Numbered from the stretch's first letter, positions 36,101 through 45,317 are shown. The stretch is DNA of 64,000 bases from Amazonocrinis nigriterrae CENA67 (GCF_016056305.1 NZ_JAECZC010000027.1:1-64000); one strand, 5' to 3'. Program-made: numbers and translations. The notes: generated from the letters alone by a model not told the origin.

Positions 36101-36699
36101 GCTTGCCAAGTCGTATCAGAGGTTTGGAAAAGCAAATCTGAAGTGCTAGTGTCGTCTCGAACAATAAAGACGATATGGCTTGCTCCTCCAGTATCTGTAC
36201 GCACAACTTTGGCGAAATATATCCCTGACGTGGCGTTTGTTGGCACAGACCACGATGCAGATACTGACCAGTTGCCACAATCTATCAGTCCAGTTGTTGT
36301 ATCTTGAAGGCAGTTTGGTTGGTTCTGGGCTTGTGTTAACGAACGTTGAATCGTTGTTACTTTGCGGGCACCGTTGCCACTGTAGTAGCCCATGCGATAA
36401 ATATCCAGCCGATAGTTAGTGGCGTTAGTTTTGATTTTAAAAGAAATAGTGTCTCCCTTATTGACGCTAATATCACTAGCAAAACCCTGAATACTTGAGT
36501 CACCAGCACCACTGATATTCCATTCACTAGAGGGATTACCAGCTTGACAGTTCTCGGCAACTATTGCATTGACTGGGGAAGTACAGGGATCAGCTTGTGC
36601 CAGCACCCTCTGCATCGATAGAGGAAACCCCATATGCGATCCCAAGACCAAAAGTGTTGTTATTAGCATCAGGATCATCATTTTAATGAGCCTTTTCAT
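33121..36699 (-). CDS. Secreted DMFase-like/Ig/DUF4082 modular protein
   Basis: An exported protein of 1192 residues. A signal peptide (MMILMLITTLLVLGSHMGFP) precedes: a region like the N,N-dimethylformamidase large subunit (about 50-535, with IDIYRMGYYSG-type and FLSVAHDEYWSNNQRANVEN motifs); a bacterial Ig-like domain (545-635); DUF4082 copy A (640-796); two SbsA-type Ig-like domains (803-1028, each opening DTTPPTV); and DUF4082 copy B (1030-1192). No small DMFase subunit is nearby, so formamide hydrolysis is unlikely; the fold may act on a glycan or amide at the cell surface. The two SbsA domains share a 70-nt identical DNA stretch, showing recent duplication or gene conversion. Its C-terminal modules are shared with the next upstream gene. 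Confidence 0.82.
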   Translation of the reverse strand: MKRLIKMMILMLITTLLVLGSHMGFPLSMQRVLAQADPCTSPVNAIVAENCQAGNPSSEWNISGAGDSSIQGFASDISVNKGDTISFKIKTNATNYRLDIYRMGYYSGNGARKVTTIQRSLTQAQNQPNCLQDTTTGLIDCGNWSVSASWSVPTNATSGIYFAKVVRTDTGGASHIVFIVRDDTSTSDLLFQTSDTTWQAYNNYGGNSLYTGSPAGRAYKVSYNRPFNTRAVDSGQDFLFNAEYPMVRWLEANGYNVSYFTGVDSDRRGNLIRNHKVFLSVAHDEYWSNNQRANVENARNLGTHLAFFSGNEVFWKTRWENSIDSSATPYRTLVTYKETQANAVIDPQDPPTWTGTWRDPRFSPPADGGRPENALTGTIFKVNGGTTAIQVPEADGKMRLWRNTDIANLSAGSTATLAPASLGYEWDEDSDNGSRPAGLVRLSSTTANNVEVLQDYGSTYANGTATHHLTLYKHSSGALVFGAGTIQWSWGLDANHDNTDRGNTTDVRMQQATVNLLADMGVQPATLQSNLLAATASTDTTAPTSTITSPTTGTNIPVGSQATITGTATDAGGVVGAVEVSVDGGTTWHPANGRASWSYSWTPVNSGSITINTRASDDSVNVETPGAGITVTVGGERTCPCTIWDSTATPTNPSDSDTSAVEVGVKFRSDKDGKITGIRFYKGSSNTGTHVGTLWSSTGTQLATATFNNETTSGWQQVDFSSPVAITANTVYVASYHTNVGRYASDDGYFASAGVDNAPLHALRNGDSGGNGVYSYSSTSTFPTSTFQSTNYWVDVVFTTSTTPDTTPPTVSVTTPSNGATNVSVGGSVTATFSEAMDSTTINTDTFKLQGPNSTISATVTYNANNNTATLIPSSSLTPSTIYSATIKGGTTDPRVKDQAGNALAADFTWSFTTAAADTTPPTVTSTTPSNNATGVSTGTSVTATFSEAMDSTTINTSTFELQGPNSTISATVTYNANNNTATLTPNSPLAISTTYSATVKGGSTDPRVKDVAGNALAANVTWSFTTGTGATSIWNNSVTPTVVADPDNAAIEVGVKFRSDVKGKITGIRFYKSATNTGTHVGTLWSSTGTQLKRATFSNETASGWQQVNFATPQTITANTTYVASYHTNVGHYSVDEGYFANAGVDNPPLHALANGVSGSNGVYKYSSTATFPNNTYQSSNYWVDIVFAPN

Positions 36700-36974
36700 T
36701 CAGCCTCCTTCCCAGAACAATAGCAGTTGTAAATATAGAACATTGTTTGAGTTTTAAAAACTTAGGTTAATCAATTGGAATGAATACTAATTTGCTAAAT
36801 GAAAGCTACAAATCATCTCCTCTGCTCCTCTTTTTGCCCGCCCCAGTCACCTGAACTTTAGGAATCAATGCCCATGGCTGCCTCCTCTGTTATTTTCCTG
36901 GTCATATATAGTCCTTGATAAATAGACTAAATCCTCGGTCAATCCTGCCATTCCCTGTTTCTTTTTGATTTGAA

Positions 36975-37000
36975 TCTCCTCCTCTATAAAGAGGAGGAGA
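36975..37000. terminator. 10-bp perfect hairpin downstream of the WD40/DUF4082 gene
   Basis: TCTCCTCCTC-TATAAA-GAGGAGGAGA lies about 115 bp past the stop of the minus-strand gene at 37117. There is no strong T-tract, so it could be a processing or stabilising stem as well as a terminator. The rest of the 417-bp gap shows no gene. Confidence 0.5.
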
Positions 37001-37116
37001 GTTTGGCATTTCGCTCCAGATCACAAAAGTTTTTGTGTTTAGTTTCCTAACAAAATAGGGTTTTTTGATACAAAAAAAGTTGCTCCTGGTTAAGTTTTAC
37101 TCAGAAAATCGTGGGG

Positions 37117-40100
37117 TTAGTTATTAGTAGAAAAGACAACATCGACCCAATAATTGCTGGAATTGTAAGAAGAATTGGGGAAAGCAGGATTAGCACTGTA
37201 GTTATACACACCATTACCGTTACCAGAGGCATTACTCAGAGCGTGCAGCGGTGAATTATCCACACCAGCATTAGCAAAGTACCCTTGGTCAAGTGAGTAA
37301 TATCCAACATTAGTGTGGTAAGACACCACATAAGTAGTATTGGCAGTAATAGCCACTGGCGTAGTCAAGTTGACCTGCTGCCAACCCGAAGCAGTTTCAT
37401 TGCTAAAAGTCGCCCTCGCCAACTGTGTACCAGTACTACTCCAAACAGTACCGACATGAGTCCCAGTATTACTAGTACCCTTATAGAAACGAATACCAGT
37501 AATGTAGCCATTGACATCCGACTGGAACTTCACACCCAACTCCACAGCATTGGGGTCAGGAACAGTCACCACGCTAGGAGTCGTTGCACCATTCCAGATG
37601 TTGCACGGACAGGTGGGTATAGCCACGGTGGTAAAAGAGCGAGTAAAATTTGCTGCCAGGGCATTGCCCGCCAAGTCTTTCACCCGTGGGTCAGTACTGC
37701 CACCTTTGACAGTCACAGTATAAGTAGTAGAATTTGCCAATGGGCTAGTTGGTGTGAGTGTGGCTGTGCGATTAGCAGTGTTATAGCTAATAGTCGCTGT
37801 CACTGGAGCATTACTGGAGTTACGTAACTCAAAGCTGTTGCTATTAATCGTTGCCGAGTCCATAGCCTCATTAAAAGTGACTGTGACAGTTGTGCTTGTG
37901 CTAACTCCACTTGCACCACTATTGGGAGATGCTGATGTCACCGTTGGTGGCGTGGTGTCTGGGCCGATACTAGTGACAAACACCACATCAACCCAATAGT
38001 TACTTGCTTGGAAACTATGATTCGGGAAGCTACTAGCACCATAATTGTAGACACCATTACCGCCACTTGAGCCATCACGCAGTAGGTGCAGTGGTGGGTT
38101 ATCAACTCCCGCACCAGCAAAGAAACCACTATCGGCAGCGTAGTTGCCGACATCGGTGTGGTAAGAAGCCACGTAAACTGTATTAGTACTAATAGCCACT
38201 GGGGAGTTAAAGTTAACCTGTTGCCAGCCCAAGGCAGTTTCATTGCTGAAAGTAGCCGTTGCTAGTTGTGTACCATCGCTACTCCACAAGTTGCCGATGT
38301 GAGTCCCTGTGTTGCCACTTCCCTTGTAAAACCGCACACCAGTAATGAAACCATCAATATCAGATTGGAATTTCACACCCAACTCCACAGCATTGGGGTC
38401 GGAAATAGATGGATTGGTGGGAGTTGTGGAATTATTCCAGATGCTTAAAGATGGTGGTGTATTGGTAGTGGTAAATGAGAAAGTAAAGTTATTGGCTAAG
38501 GCGTTGCCTGCAAGATCTAGTACCCGTGGGTCAATGGCTCCACCAATGATTGTGAGGTTGTAAGTTGTTGAGATTGCCAATGAACTAGTTGGTGTGAGTG
38601 TGACCGTGCGGGTTGCTGCATCGTAGGTGACATTGGTGGTAATCAACGTGTTGGCTTGGTTTCGCAATTCCAAGCTACTACTGTTAATGGTGGCAGGGTT
38701 GATGGCTTCGCTGAAGGTAGCTGTAATTGTTGTGGCTGTACTGACACCTGTGGCGTTGCTGCTGGGTGTTGTGGCAATCACTGTGGGGGGTGTTGTGTCT
38801 TGGATGTATGTGGCAATGTAAGAACCTGTATCACCAGGGAACAAGGCGTATTCAATGCCTTTGATTCCTTGTGCTGTGTAGCTGACAGCGTTACCATTGC
38901 GGGTAATACTATTCAAAACTAGGTTCTGACGGCGAGTTGGTAGCATGGCCTGCAAGTTATTCGCCCCTGTTGCTTTGGTGATTGTAAAGTTGAGGGTGTT
39001 GTTGCTCCATGACAGTGAACTGAATGATGAACTGTTGCGACCGTCGAGCCATGTCAACATTTGTTTGGCGGAGACGATGGGGACTCCCCGGGCTTGGGCT
39101 GAGGTGACTACTGCATCGGCTACTGATGAGTTGGTGGCATCTGTGTGGGCGTTGACGTTGAAAACACCGTAATAGCCTTGGCTGCCTATTGCTCGGTCTA
39201 GGAGAGTGTCGATTGAGGATGGATATGTTTGTCCTGATTCATCGGTTAGTTGGGTGGTGGCGTTGTAGACATCAATGATTGTGCCGTTGGTGTTGGCTAG
39301 GCGCATTGGCATTCCAGAGCCTGTGAAGAATCCTGGACGGTCGGCAACCCAACTCGGTGGCCAGTAGTAGTAGGTGGTGTCGAACCTGATGCCATGATTG
39401 AGTTCGATAGTTGGGGTACTAAACCAGTCACTCCACACTAGACAGTGATGTCGCTGGGTGCTGGGTGCTGAAATGCTGCTGTAGTTGGTTGTAAAGCTAC
39501 TGAGTTGTTGTGTGTAGAAGTTTTCTAATGTGCTGGCTGTGAAGTCTGCACAGTTGGTGTTGATGTGTAAGGCGACTTCAAACCCTTCTGCTGTGTAGGC
39601 GGCTGCCTGCTGGTTGGTTAGTGGGGAGTTGGGGAAGATATATGATGTGCCGCGTACACAATCCCAATTTTCGACTACGCAGTTGGCTGGACTTTTGGCT
39701 TTAAATTGGTCAAATCTTCCTGCTGTGCCGCCGTTGGCATGGTCGTCACCTGTCATGAGTACGACTGCTTTTTTGCCGTTGGGGAAGTACCAAAAACGTG
39801 GTAGTGGTTTTTTATCTAGGTTGATTTTGATGATTAGGTTGGCTAGCAGGCGTTGTTGTTCGTCGGCTTGAGGAATTGCGACTTTGTTGAGATTTACCCA
39901 ATCTATTTGCATGTCGCTACTGGCGTTGCCAAAGAAGAGGTCGTCGGAACGAATTGGTGATAGTCCATCGCGTTCCTGGTTGGCCCAGGCGATGTTTCCT
40001 TGGCGTGTGTAGATGACTGAACGTGCTAGGTCGTAGGTAAATGCTGCTGCTGTACCGCCGTTGTTGCCGACGTTACGCACTGTGATGGCTGGGTTGCTGG

Positions 40101-41679
40101 TGGCTGTTGTGGCGTCTGTGTAGAGGTTGGCGATGCTAGATGCTCCGTTGAGTGTGTAACGGTCGGCTGTTCCGTGGTATTGGATGGTCTGGTCTACTAT
40201 GCCGTAGCCTGCTTCTGTGGAGGTGTCTACAAGCAAATAGCTGTTGTCGAGGCTGGATGATGTGTCCAAAAGCCCCAATAATGTTGCTAGTTTTTTGTCG
40301 GGGCGCATGGCTATCAGGTTGCCGCCATCGGCTACCCAATCGGTGAATATGGCTACTTGATCTGTGCTGAGGGCGATTTCTCCTAGTAGCACTACGTCGT
40401 ATTGTGCTAGTGTCTGTTGGCTGATGTCGGTGATGTCGCTGATGTTGAAGTTGTTTAATCCTTCGTTGAGTAGTATTTCGCTGTAGTAGTTGCTAAACGG
40501 GTTGCTAGTGCTGGTGACTATCAGTATTGATGCTCCTGATGACGATGCTGCTGAACCAACTAGTGTTTGTTTAATAGTGCCTACAGTACCTGTGATCACT
40601 GAGTTAATAGATTCTGAGGTCTTGCTTGTATTTAGGTTTAGGGATAAAAGGCTAGTAGCTGTGTTTAATAAGCTAGTTGTTAATTGGATTGTTTGTTTAA
40701 CAAGTCCAGTTGCGGTGTCCCAAATGCTGATATCACCATTTTGGTATCCACTAGCAAAGGTAAGACCGTCTGGACTAACGGCAATGGCTTTGATGGCAGT
40801 ATTTTGTATGCTGCGAAGAGTTGAGCGCAACTCTCCACTTGTGACGCCCCACAAGTAGATATTTTTGTCATCTCCTCCTGTGAGCAAGATTGTAGCATCG
40901 CGGTTGAAGGCAACTGTTCTCAGGGCTTTGGTGGCTTTACGCAGCACTTTTAGTTGTTGCCCTTTGCTCACATCCCACAACCTGGCTGTGGTATCTTGAC
41001 TGACGCTGGCTAGTTTATTTGCGTCATTAGGGTCAGGACTAAAGGCCACCCCTGTAATTGCATCTGCGTGACCTAGTAGGGTTCGCTGTAGTTTCCCTTC
41101 TTTAATATCCCACAGGTTAATCCAACCGTTGTCATCTGCACTGGCTAAGAGTGTGCCACTGCTGTTAAAAGCTATGCTATTGACGAAACTTTCGTGTCCC
41201 TCCAGCACTTTCACTAGTTTGTTGGTTGTCAAATCCCAAACTGCAACTTTCGGGTCTTCGCCTGCACTGGCTAACAACTTACCGTCTGGACTGACTGCAA
41301 TTGCCCTAGGTGGGTTCTCTGACCCTTGCAAGATTGGCAGTTTTTTGCCAGTGACTAAATCCCACTGCTGTACTACTGTGTCTCGGCTAACGCTTGTCAG
41401 TTTCCCATCCGCAGTGTACGCTAATGCCGCTATGGCAGCACCTGAGTCGTTTTTCAGGGTTTGCACCAGTTTCCCAGTACTGACATTGACCAATCCAATT
41501 TGCCCATCATCTGTACCGCTGGCTAAGATATTTCCTTTGGGGTTAAATGCGATCGCATTGACTTGGTTCGATTTCTGGGAACTATCTTGAGCCGTCGTAT
41601 ACCCTTCGATTTGACCCAAGAAAAGTATCAGTAATATTGTGCAGCAAAATATTATTAAGTATCTCAAACGTCGATTCAT
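37117..41679 (-). CDS. WD40/GATase-like/deacetylase-like/DUF4082 giant exported protein
   Basis: An exported protein of 1520 residues with a signal or anchor (LIIFCCTILLILFLGQI). Domain order: a seven-repeat WD40 propeller (about 38-330; units such as VNSIAFNSSGTLLASADDNG ending LWD), a linker, a class I glutamine-amidotransferase/ThuA-like fold (about 385-480, ASILIVTSTSNPFSNYYSEI), a polysaccharide-deacetylase-like barrel (about 625-890, with VVLMTGDDHA as candidate metal motif and EVALHINTN), then SbsA-like Ig, DUF4082, Ig, DUF4082 (about 960-1520). The WD40 repeats being outside the cytoplasm is unusual but known in cyanobacteria. It pairs with the adjacent modular protein on the same strand, 417 bp apart. 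A role in remodelling an extracellular polysaccharide is inference. Confidence 0.8.
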   Translation of the reverse strand: MNRRLRYLIIFCCTILLILFLGQIEGYTTAQDSSQKSNQVNAIAFNPKGNILASGTDDGQIGLVNVSTGKLVQTLKNDSGAAIAALAYTADGKLTSVSRDTVVQQWDLVTGKKLPILQGSENPPRAIAVSPDGKLLASAGEDPKVAVWDLTTNKLVKVLEGHESFVNSIAFNSSGTLLASADDNGWINLWDIKEGKLQRTLLGHADAITGVAFSPDPNDANKLASVSQDTTARLWDVSKGQQLKVLRKATKALRTVAFNRDATILLTGGDDKNIYLWGVTSGELRSTLRSIQNTAIKAIAVSPDGLTFASGYQNGDISIWDTATGLVKQTIQLTTSLLNTATSLLSLNLNTSKTSESINSVITGTVGTIKQTLVGSAASSSGASILIVTSTSNPFSNYYSEILLNEGLNNFNISDITDISQQTLAQYDVVLLGEIALSTDQVAIFTDWVADGGNLIAMRPDKKLATLLGLLDTSSSLDNSYLLVDTSTEAGYGIVDQTIQYHGTADRYTLNGASSIANLYTDATTATSNPAITVRNVGNNGGTAAAFTYDLARSVIYTRQGNIAWANQERDGLSPIRSDDLFFGNASSDMQIDWVNLNKVAIPQADEQQRLLANLIIKINLDKKPLPRFWYFPNGKKAVVLMTGDDHANGGTAGRFDQFKAKSPANCVVENWDCVRGTSYIFPNSPLTNQQAAAYTAEGFEVALHINTNCADFTASTLENFYTQQLSSFTTNYSSISAPSTQRHHCLVWSDWFSTPTIELNHGIRFDTTYYYWPPSWVADRPGFFTGSGMPMRLANTNGTIIDVYNATTQLTDESGQTYPSSIDTLLDRAIGSQGYYGVFNVNAHTDATNSSVADAVVTSAQARGVPIVSAKQMLTWLDGRNSSSFSSLSWSNNTLNFTITKATGANNLQAMLPTRRQNLVLNSITRNGNAVSYTAQGIKGIEYALFPGDTGSYIATYIQDTTPPTVIATTPSSNATGVSTATTITATFSEAINPATINSSSLELRNQANTLITTNVTYDAATRTVTLTPTSSLAISTTYNLTIIGGAIDPRVLDLAGNALANNFTFSFTTTNTPPSLSIWNNSTTPTNPSISDPNAVELGVKFQSDIDGFITGVRFYKGSGNTGTHIGNLWSSDGTQLATATFSNETALGWQQVNFNSPVAISTNTVYVASYHTDVGNYAADSGFFAGAGVDNPPLHLLRDGSSGGNGVYNYGASSFPNHSFQASNYWVDVVFVTSIGPDTTPPTVTSASPNSGASGVSTSTTVTVTFNEAMDSATINSNSFELRNSSNAPVTATISYNTANRTATLTPTSPLANSTTYTVTVKGGSTDPRVKDLAGNALAANFTRSFTTVAIPTCPCNIWNGATTPSVVTVPDPNAVELGVKFQSDVNGYITGIRFYKGTSNTGTHVGTVWSSTGTQLARATFSNETASGWQQVNLTTPVAITANTTYVVSYHTNVGYYSLDQGYFANAGVDNSPLHALSNASGNGNGVYNYSANPAFPNSSYNSSNYWVDVVFSTNN

Positions 41680-42349
41680 TGCATGATTATCCTTATGATA
41701 AAATCTTGTTTTTCAAACTGACACTCTCCTGTATGGCATATATGGCAATACTTCGCTTTACCAAGGGACATAACACTGAGTTGAAAAGTGCAAACGCACA
41801 CAGCTTAGTTTGAGACTCAGATTTTATTGTTGTGCTGCCAGTCCTAATTTTTTTGGCACACAGTAGAACTAATTTTCTCAACTAATTTGTTTTTTTGATT
41901 ACACTGATGCTGGCTAAGTACAATTAGCTCAAAGATGACATCAAGCCAGTAATTGAATGCATCATATGAGTGTGTATTAAACCCACCTCCTATTCAAGCC
42001 TTGCTATCAAGTGTAATTTGTTAGTTTCGCCACTTGGTAGACAGCATTTTGATTTTTTGTGTTTAATATTATCTTCATTCAGTACTATTACCAGACCTGT
42101 ACCAGTTTTTGCAACAAAATGTCTAATATTATATTAATAAGCAGTTATTATGCTTGTAATTGATTTTTTTTCTTCAAAAAAAATCTTTCAGGTGGGTTTG
42201 ATTTATCTACCAATAGGAGAAACTGCATCAGAGTCTCAGCCCCAAAGGTTTATTAAGATATACAAATTCGCTGGCAAGAAGATTGCCAGCGAACAGTGCC
42301 TCTTTGACACAAGCGATCGCTTTGGGTATATTTTGCTCAATTAGTAAAA
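41680..42349. other. Gene-free stretch with perfect 11-bp hairpin
   Basis: This 670-bp region contains the promoter side of the giant WD40 gene. At 42267-42293 lies TTCGCTGGCAA-GAAGA-TTGCCAGCGAA, a perfect hairpin about 60 bp beyond the stop of the minus-strand acetyltransferase gene, which may be its terminator. A 64-codon plus-strand frame (42150-42344) spans the hairpin and is not credible as a gene. Confidence 0.55.
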
Positions 42350-42997
42350 CTAACTATTATTCAGTGCCATTAATGAAATTTTTTCATTAGAATAAAGCCA
42401 TTTCTGAAAATTGCCTTGACAACGCAACCATTCTTTATCTGTCATTGCAAACCAATCGGTATCTCGGTTTCTGCCACGTACGAACATATGTTGTCGAAAA
42501 CGACCTTCAAAAATAAATCCCATTCTTGCAGCCGCAGTCCGACTCGCATGGTTTAAAGAATCACATTTCCATTCAATCCGACGATAACAATGGCGGTTAA
42601 AAAGATGTTTAAGCAGTAGAAACTGTGATTCTGTATTAACTTTCGTTTTGTGAACTGCTGGAGTCAACCACACATGTCCAATTTCAGCACGACCGTGGTT
42701 TGGAACAATCGCTAGCAATGCCACAATTCCTACCTGAGTATTTGTTGAGTTTTCAAACACTGTCCAAACAAGAGGATCGGACTTACCTACCATCTCCTTT
42801 TCCATCCAGTCTTTCATTGTGGAAGGGCTATCAAATGGGCCGTAAAATAAGTAGTTCCACACGGCTTCCTTTTGAGGACTGCCATGTGAAGCAGCATATA
42901 AAGCTTCCACATCTCTTTCTGGAAAAAGAGGTGTAAGTGTTACAAATTGGCCGTCGAGTTGAATAAATTCAGGTGGCTGCCAAGTTTGGTTTTTCAT
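42350..42997 (-). CDS. GNAT acetyltransferase, RimJ/RimL-like
   Basis: A 215-residue acetyltransferase of the Acetyltransf_3 (RimJ/RimL) group: LDGQFVTLTPLFPERDVEAL at the start, VGIVALLAIVPNHGRAEIGH and VWLTPAVHKTKVNTESQFLL in place of the usual acetyl-CoA loop, then NHASRTAAARMGFIFEGRFR (the N-x-x-S-x-x-x-x-x-x-x-G-F motif) and RDTDWFAM. The pyrophosphate loop is less glycine-rich than normal (HKTKVNTE), which is typical of this subgroup. Substrate unknown. Monocistronic. Confidence 0.83.
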   Translation of the reverse strand: MKNQTWQPPEFIQLDGQFVTLTPLFPERDVEALYAASHGSPQKEAVWNYLFYGPFDSPSTMKDWMEKEMVGKSDPLVWTVFENSTNTQVGIVALLAIVPNHGRAEIGHVWLTPAVHKTKVNTESQFLLLKHLFNRHCYRRIEWKCDSLNHASRTAAARMGFIFEGRFRQHMFVRGRNRDTDWFAMTDKEWLRCQGNFQKWLYSNEKISLMALNNS

Positions 42998-43074
42998 GAT
43001 TTGATTGCTGATGCACAGACGGGTTGCTGACTGTTAACTGTTAACAGTCAGCAACGACCAATTCAAATTCAAGC

Positions 43075-43452
43075 CTACTGATTCCGCCAACGACGAGCAA
43101 ACTCATTGAGGGTCTCTACTGGAATTTGGTTTTGCAGCCACTCTAATGCAGCCGTTTGATGAGTAAATTGGTTGGGATTGTAATTGAGACAGACATCTAC
43201 TAGACGAATCGGTTGTTGAGTCACCGCTCGTAAGGCTACCCAAGTTTTAGCTCCGACAATTCCGTCTGCAACAAGACCACTGCTTTGCTGAAACTTAATG
43301 ACTGCTGTCTGGGTGCTAGCACCAAAGATGCCGTCAACGACTAGCTTTGCACCTTTTGCATTGAGCAACTTTTGTAATTCAGATACAGCAGAACCAGAGT
43401 CGCCTTGGCGGAGTGTAGGATCTGCACTTTTAGCTGTTTGAGTATTAGTCAT
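43075..43452 (-). CDS. Peptidoglycan-binding (PGBD) domain protein
   Basis: A 125-residue protein with one PG_binding_1 domain (about 15-73: LRQGDSGSAVSELQKLLNAK and VDGIFGASTQTAVIKFQQ) and a C-terminal 50-residue extension (FTHQTAALEWLQNQIPVETL) of unknown fold. No signal peptide is visible. Such short proteins occur in multiple copies in Nostocales and their localisation is unclear. TTGTTCTATG-type sequence and AGGAGTTG precede the ATG. Confidence 0.8.
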   Translation of the reverse strand: MTNTQTAKSADPTLRQGDSGSAVSELQKLLNAKGAKLVVDGIFGASTQTAVIKFQQSSGLVADGIVGAKTWVALRAVTQQPIRLVDVCLNYNPNQFTHQTAALEWLQNQIPVETLNEFARRWRNQ

Positions 43453-44465
43453 AGAACAACTCCTCTAATAATAAAGCTTGTTGAGTATATAGAAAGACTA
43501 CATGAGTTGTCAGATGAGTTACGGAATAAATAATAAATTAATTTTACATGGCTTTTTTGGCTTGCCCAAAACTTGTATCTTTAACACCAAAAGCAGTCAA
43601 GCGATCGCACTTCATCAAAACTTTACTGATTAGATGAGCGCGATCGCACCATTCATGAAGAGTGCGTTACAGCAACGCCTTTTTTATCTATCTTGAGATA
43701 GTTGTGCCACAACGCAATGCTGTTCAGTTTTATCAGTGCTACAGCTATGGGCAAGAAAGCAACGCACTGGCTCCCATAGTTCATATTTTCTTTATAAATA
43801 ACTTTGAGAAATTTATTAACTGAATGTTAAATCTGAATTTGAATTTAGAAATGTGTACACCTCTGTAAAAGTTTATTAATTATGAATACCAAGGTGGACA
43901 TCAGTTTTAAGACGAGAAAGTCTTACAACAACATTATTTGTGTATAGCTAAATTGCCATTATCCTGAACCTCAAAAGTTTGAGCTTTATGTAAAGAATAT
44001 TAAATTGTTTAATTAGTAATGCTAGTATTCAAGTATACGGTTTTGATAATATCAAGCAAAAAGGGTTTAGTTATGTTTGACACTTAGTTTCAAGGAATGT
44101 CTGACAAACTTTCACAACCACCAGAATTTCTCCTGATATGATTACAGACGAGGATATTCATGTGCTACTTTTGAGTTCAACGTTGTAAAAGTAAACAGCA
44201 GACACACATCCTGCTCTTGCAGTAATTCTGGTTAATGGTAAACATTCATAAGTATCTTTACTTAAATAAAGGTACTTATGAATAATGCTGACAAATTTTT
44301 GCATCAAAGTTTAATTTGTCTCCTCTGACAAATAATTAACTAGCTGGCTCTTGTGCGATCGCCATCAGTCTGCAATCAGCAAATGCCGTCTTTTATAGGA
44401 CGGTGAATTTGTCCAGCGCAAAAAACTAAATATTTTGTAAAAACTAACGATTCTTGGAGAAGAAA
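43453..44465. other. 1-kb gene-free stretch with long inverted repeat
   Basis: It contains several HIP1 sites near 43600-43660, a weak terminator-like GCGTT-ACAGC-AACGC followed by T-run (about 43673-43693), and at 44244-44283 a 17-bp inverted repeat (ATTCATAAGTATCTTTA and TAAAGGTACTTATGAAT, 6-nt loop, one G-T pair). The latter lies about 180 bp upstream of the secreted Tyr-rich protein and could be regulatory or a repeat. No gene is evident on either strand. Confidence 0.55.
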
Positions 44466-45074
44466 ATGAAAACAGCAACAGCAATGGTCACCTCTTTAGC
44501 AGTACTCAGTCTGACGACTGTTCCAGCTTTAGCTGCCGCTTACAAATACCAAGTCAACGGAAATAATGCCTATGCCTCTTTTTATCAATATGATGATTGC
44601 AGCTATACCGACGTTTACGTTTCTGCTTTTGACAACCTGACAAAAAGTGCGCCAGGCGCCCCAACTACCCAAGAAGGAGCTTCCCTCTCGTATAGTACCT
44701 ACAACTATTGCAATGGAACATATTCGTATGGTTATGGCTTTAGTGACACCGCAGACGTGACAATTAGCAATTCATTGCAATCTGCCTCTTTGACTGGCAC
44801 TTTCACACTTTATGATTATTACTCAGGAACTTCCAAGACTGCGGATGTCAATTTGACTTGGGCTGGTACGGGTAATACTTACCGTAGTAACTCTGTTAGC
44901 CACTATCAAGGGCCAGGCTACCTATCAAACTATCGCTCTAAAAGTACATCTCGTGACGCAACTGTCACGGGTACTGTTACCATAGACGGTACCAACGTGA
45001 TTTCCGGTCTATCCTCCTATGCTGCAATCAGTTCTTCTAACTCTGGTTCACTGAATATTTATAAACCGAACTAG
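44466..45074 (+). CDS. Secreted Tyr/Ser/Thr-rich protein
   Basis: A 202-residue protein with a clear signal peptide (MKTATAMVTSLAVLSLTTVP, cleavage after ALAAA). The mature part is beta-rich with alternating polar/aromatic strands (YASFYQYDDCSYTDVYVSAF, TYNYCNGTYSYGYGF, SLTGTFTLYDYYSG), two cysteines that could form a disulfide (C in DDCSYT and C in YNYCNG), and few charges. No known domain is recognised. GGAGAAG is an excellent ribosome site for the ATG at 44466. It is probably an abundant exported or sheath protein; that is inference from composition. Confidence 0.68.
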   Translation: MKTATAMVTSLAVLSLTTVPALAAAYKYQVNGNNAYASFYQYDDCSYTDVYVSAFDNLTKSAPGAPTTQEGASLSYSTYNYCNGTYSYGYGFSDTADVTISNSLQSASLTGTFTLYDYYSGTSKTADVNLTWAGTGNTYRSNSVSHYQGPGYLSNYRSKSTSRDATVTGTVTIDGTNVISGLSSYAAISSSNSGSLNIYKPN

Positions 45075-45287
45075 ACATTAGACTGTAGTTGAATTAGCAA
45101 GACTTTTTTGTTGCAAAGTTGTTGTGCATTTAGGTTGCACATAAACTTGTAAGGGTTGTCCTTAGTCATTTGTGTTTACAAAGAGCAAATGACTAATAAC
45201 GGTCTTTACTCAAAAAATGCAATATATAGGTGCATTAGCAAACCTTTGAGCCAAAAAAGAGTCTTCTCCTTTTGGGCAACATTAAGC

Positions 45288-45317
45288 CTGACTTTTCACG
45301 GTATGTGGAAAAGTCAG
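45288..45317. terminator. Perfect 10-bp hairpin between convergent genes
   Basis: CTGACTTTTC, 10-nt loop, GAAAAGTCAG, in the 337-bp gap between the secreted protein and the carotenoid oxygenase, which converge here. It probably serves as a bidirectional terminator. A 98-codon frame over the gap is not convincing. Confidence 0.55.

Noticed and set aside
33244-36419. Many plus-strand frames opposite the DMFase-like/DUF4082 gene
   Set aside because: They are antisense shadows of a repetitive Thr/Ser-rich coding region; the minus-strand frame is continuous with signal peptide and domains.
33121-36699. True N,N-dimethylformamidase
   Set aside because: No small-subunit gene, and the protein is exported with adhesion-like modules; only fold-level similarity is claimed.
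37315-41590. Long plus-strand frames opposite the WD40/DUF4082 gene (for example 170 and 153 codons)
   Set aside because: Antisense shadows of repeated domains; no start context or protein family signature.
42150-42344. 64-codon plus-strand frame
   Set aside because: Spans a perfect hairpin and has no family features.
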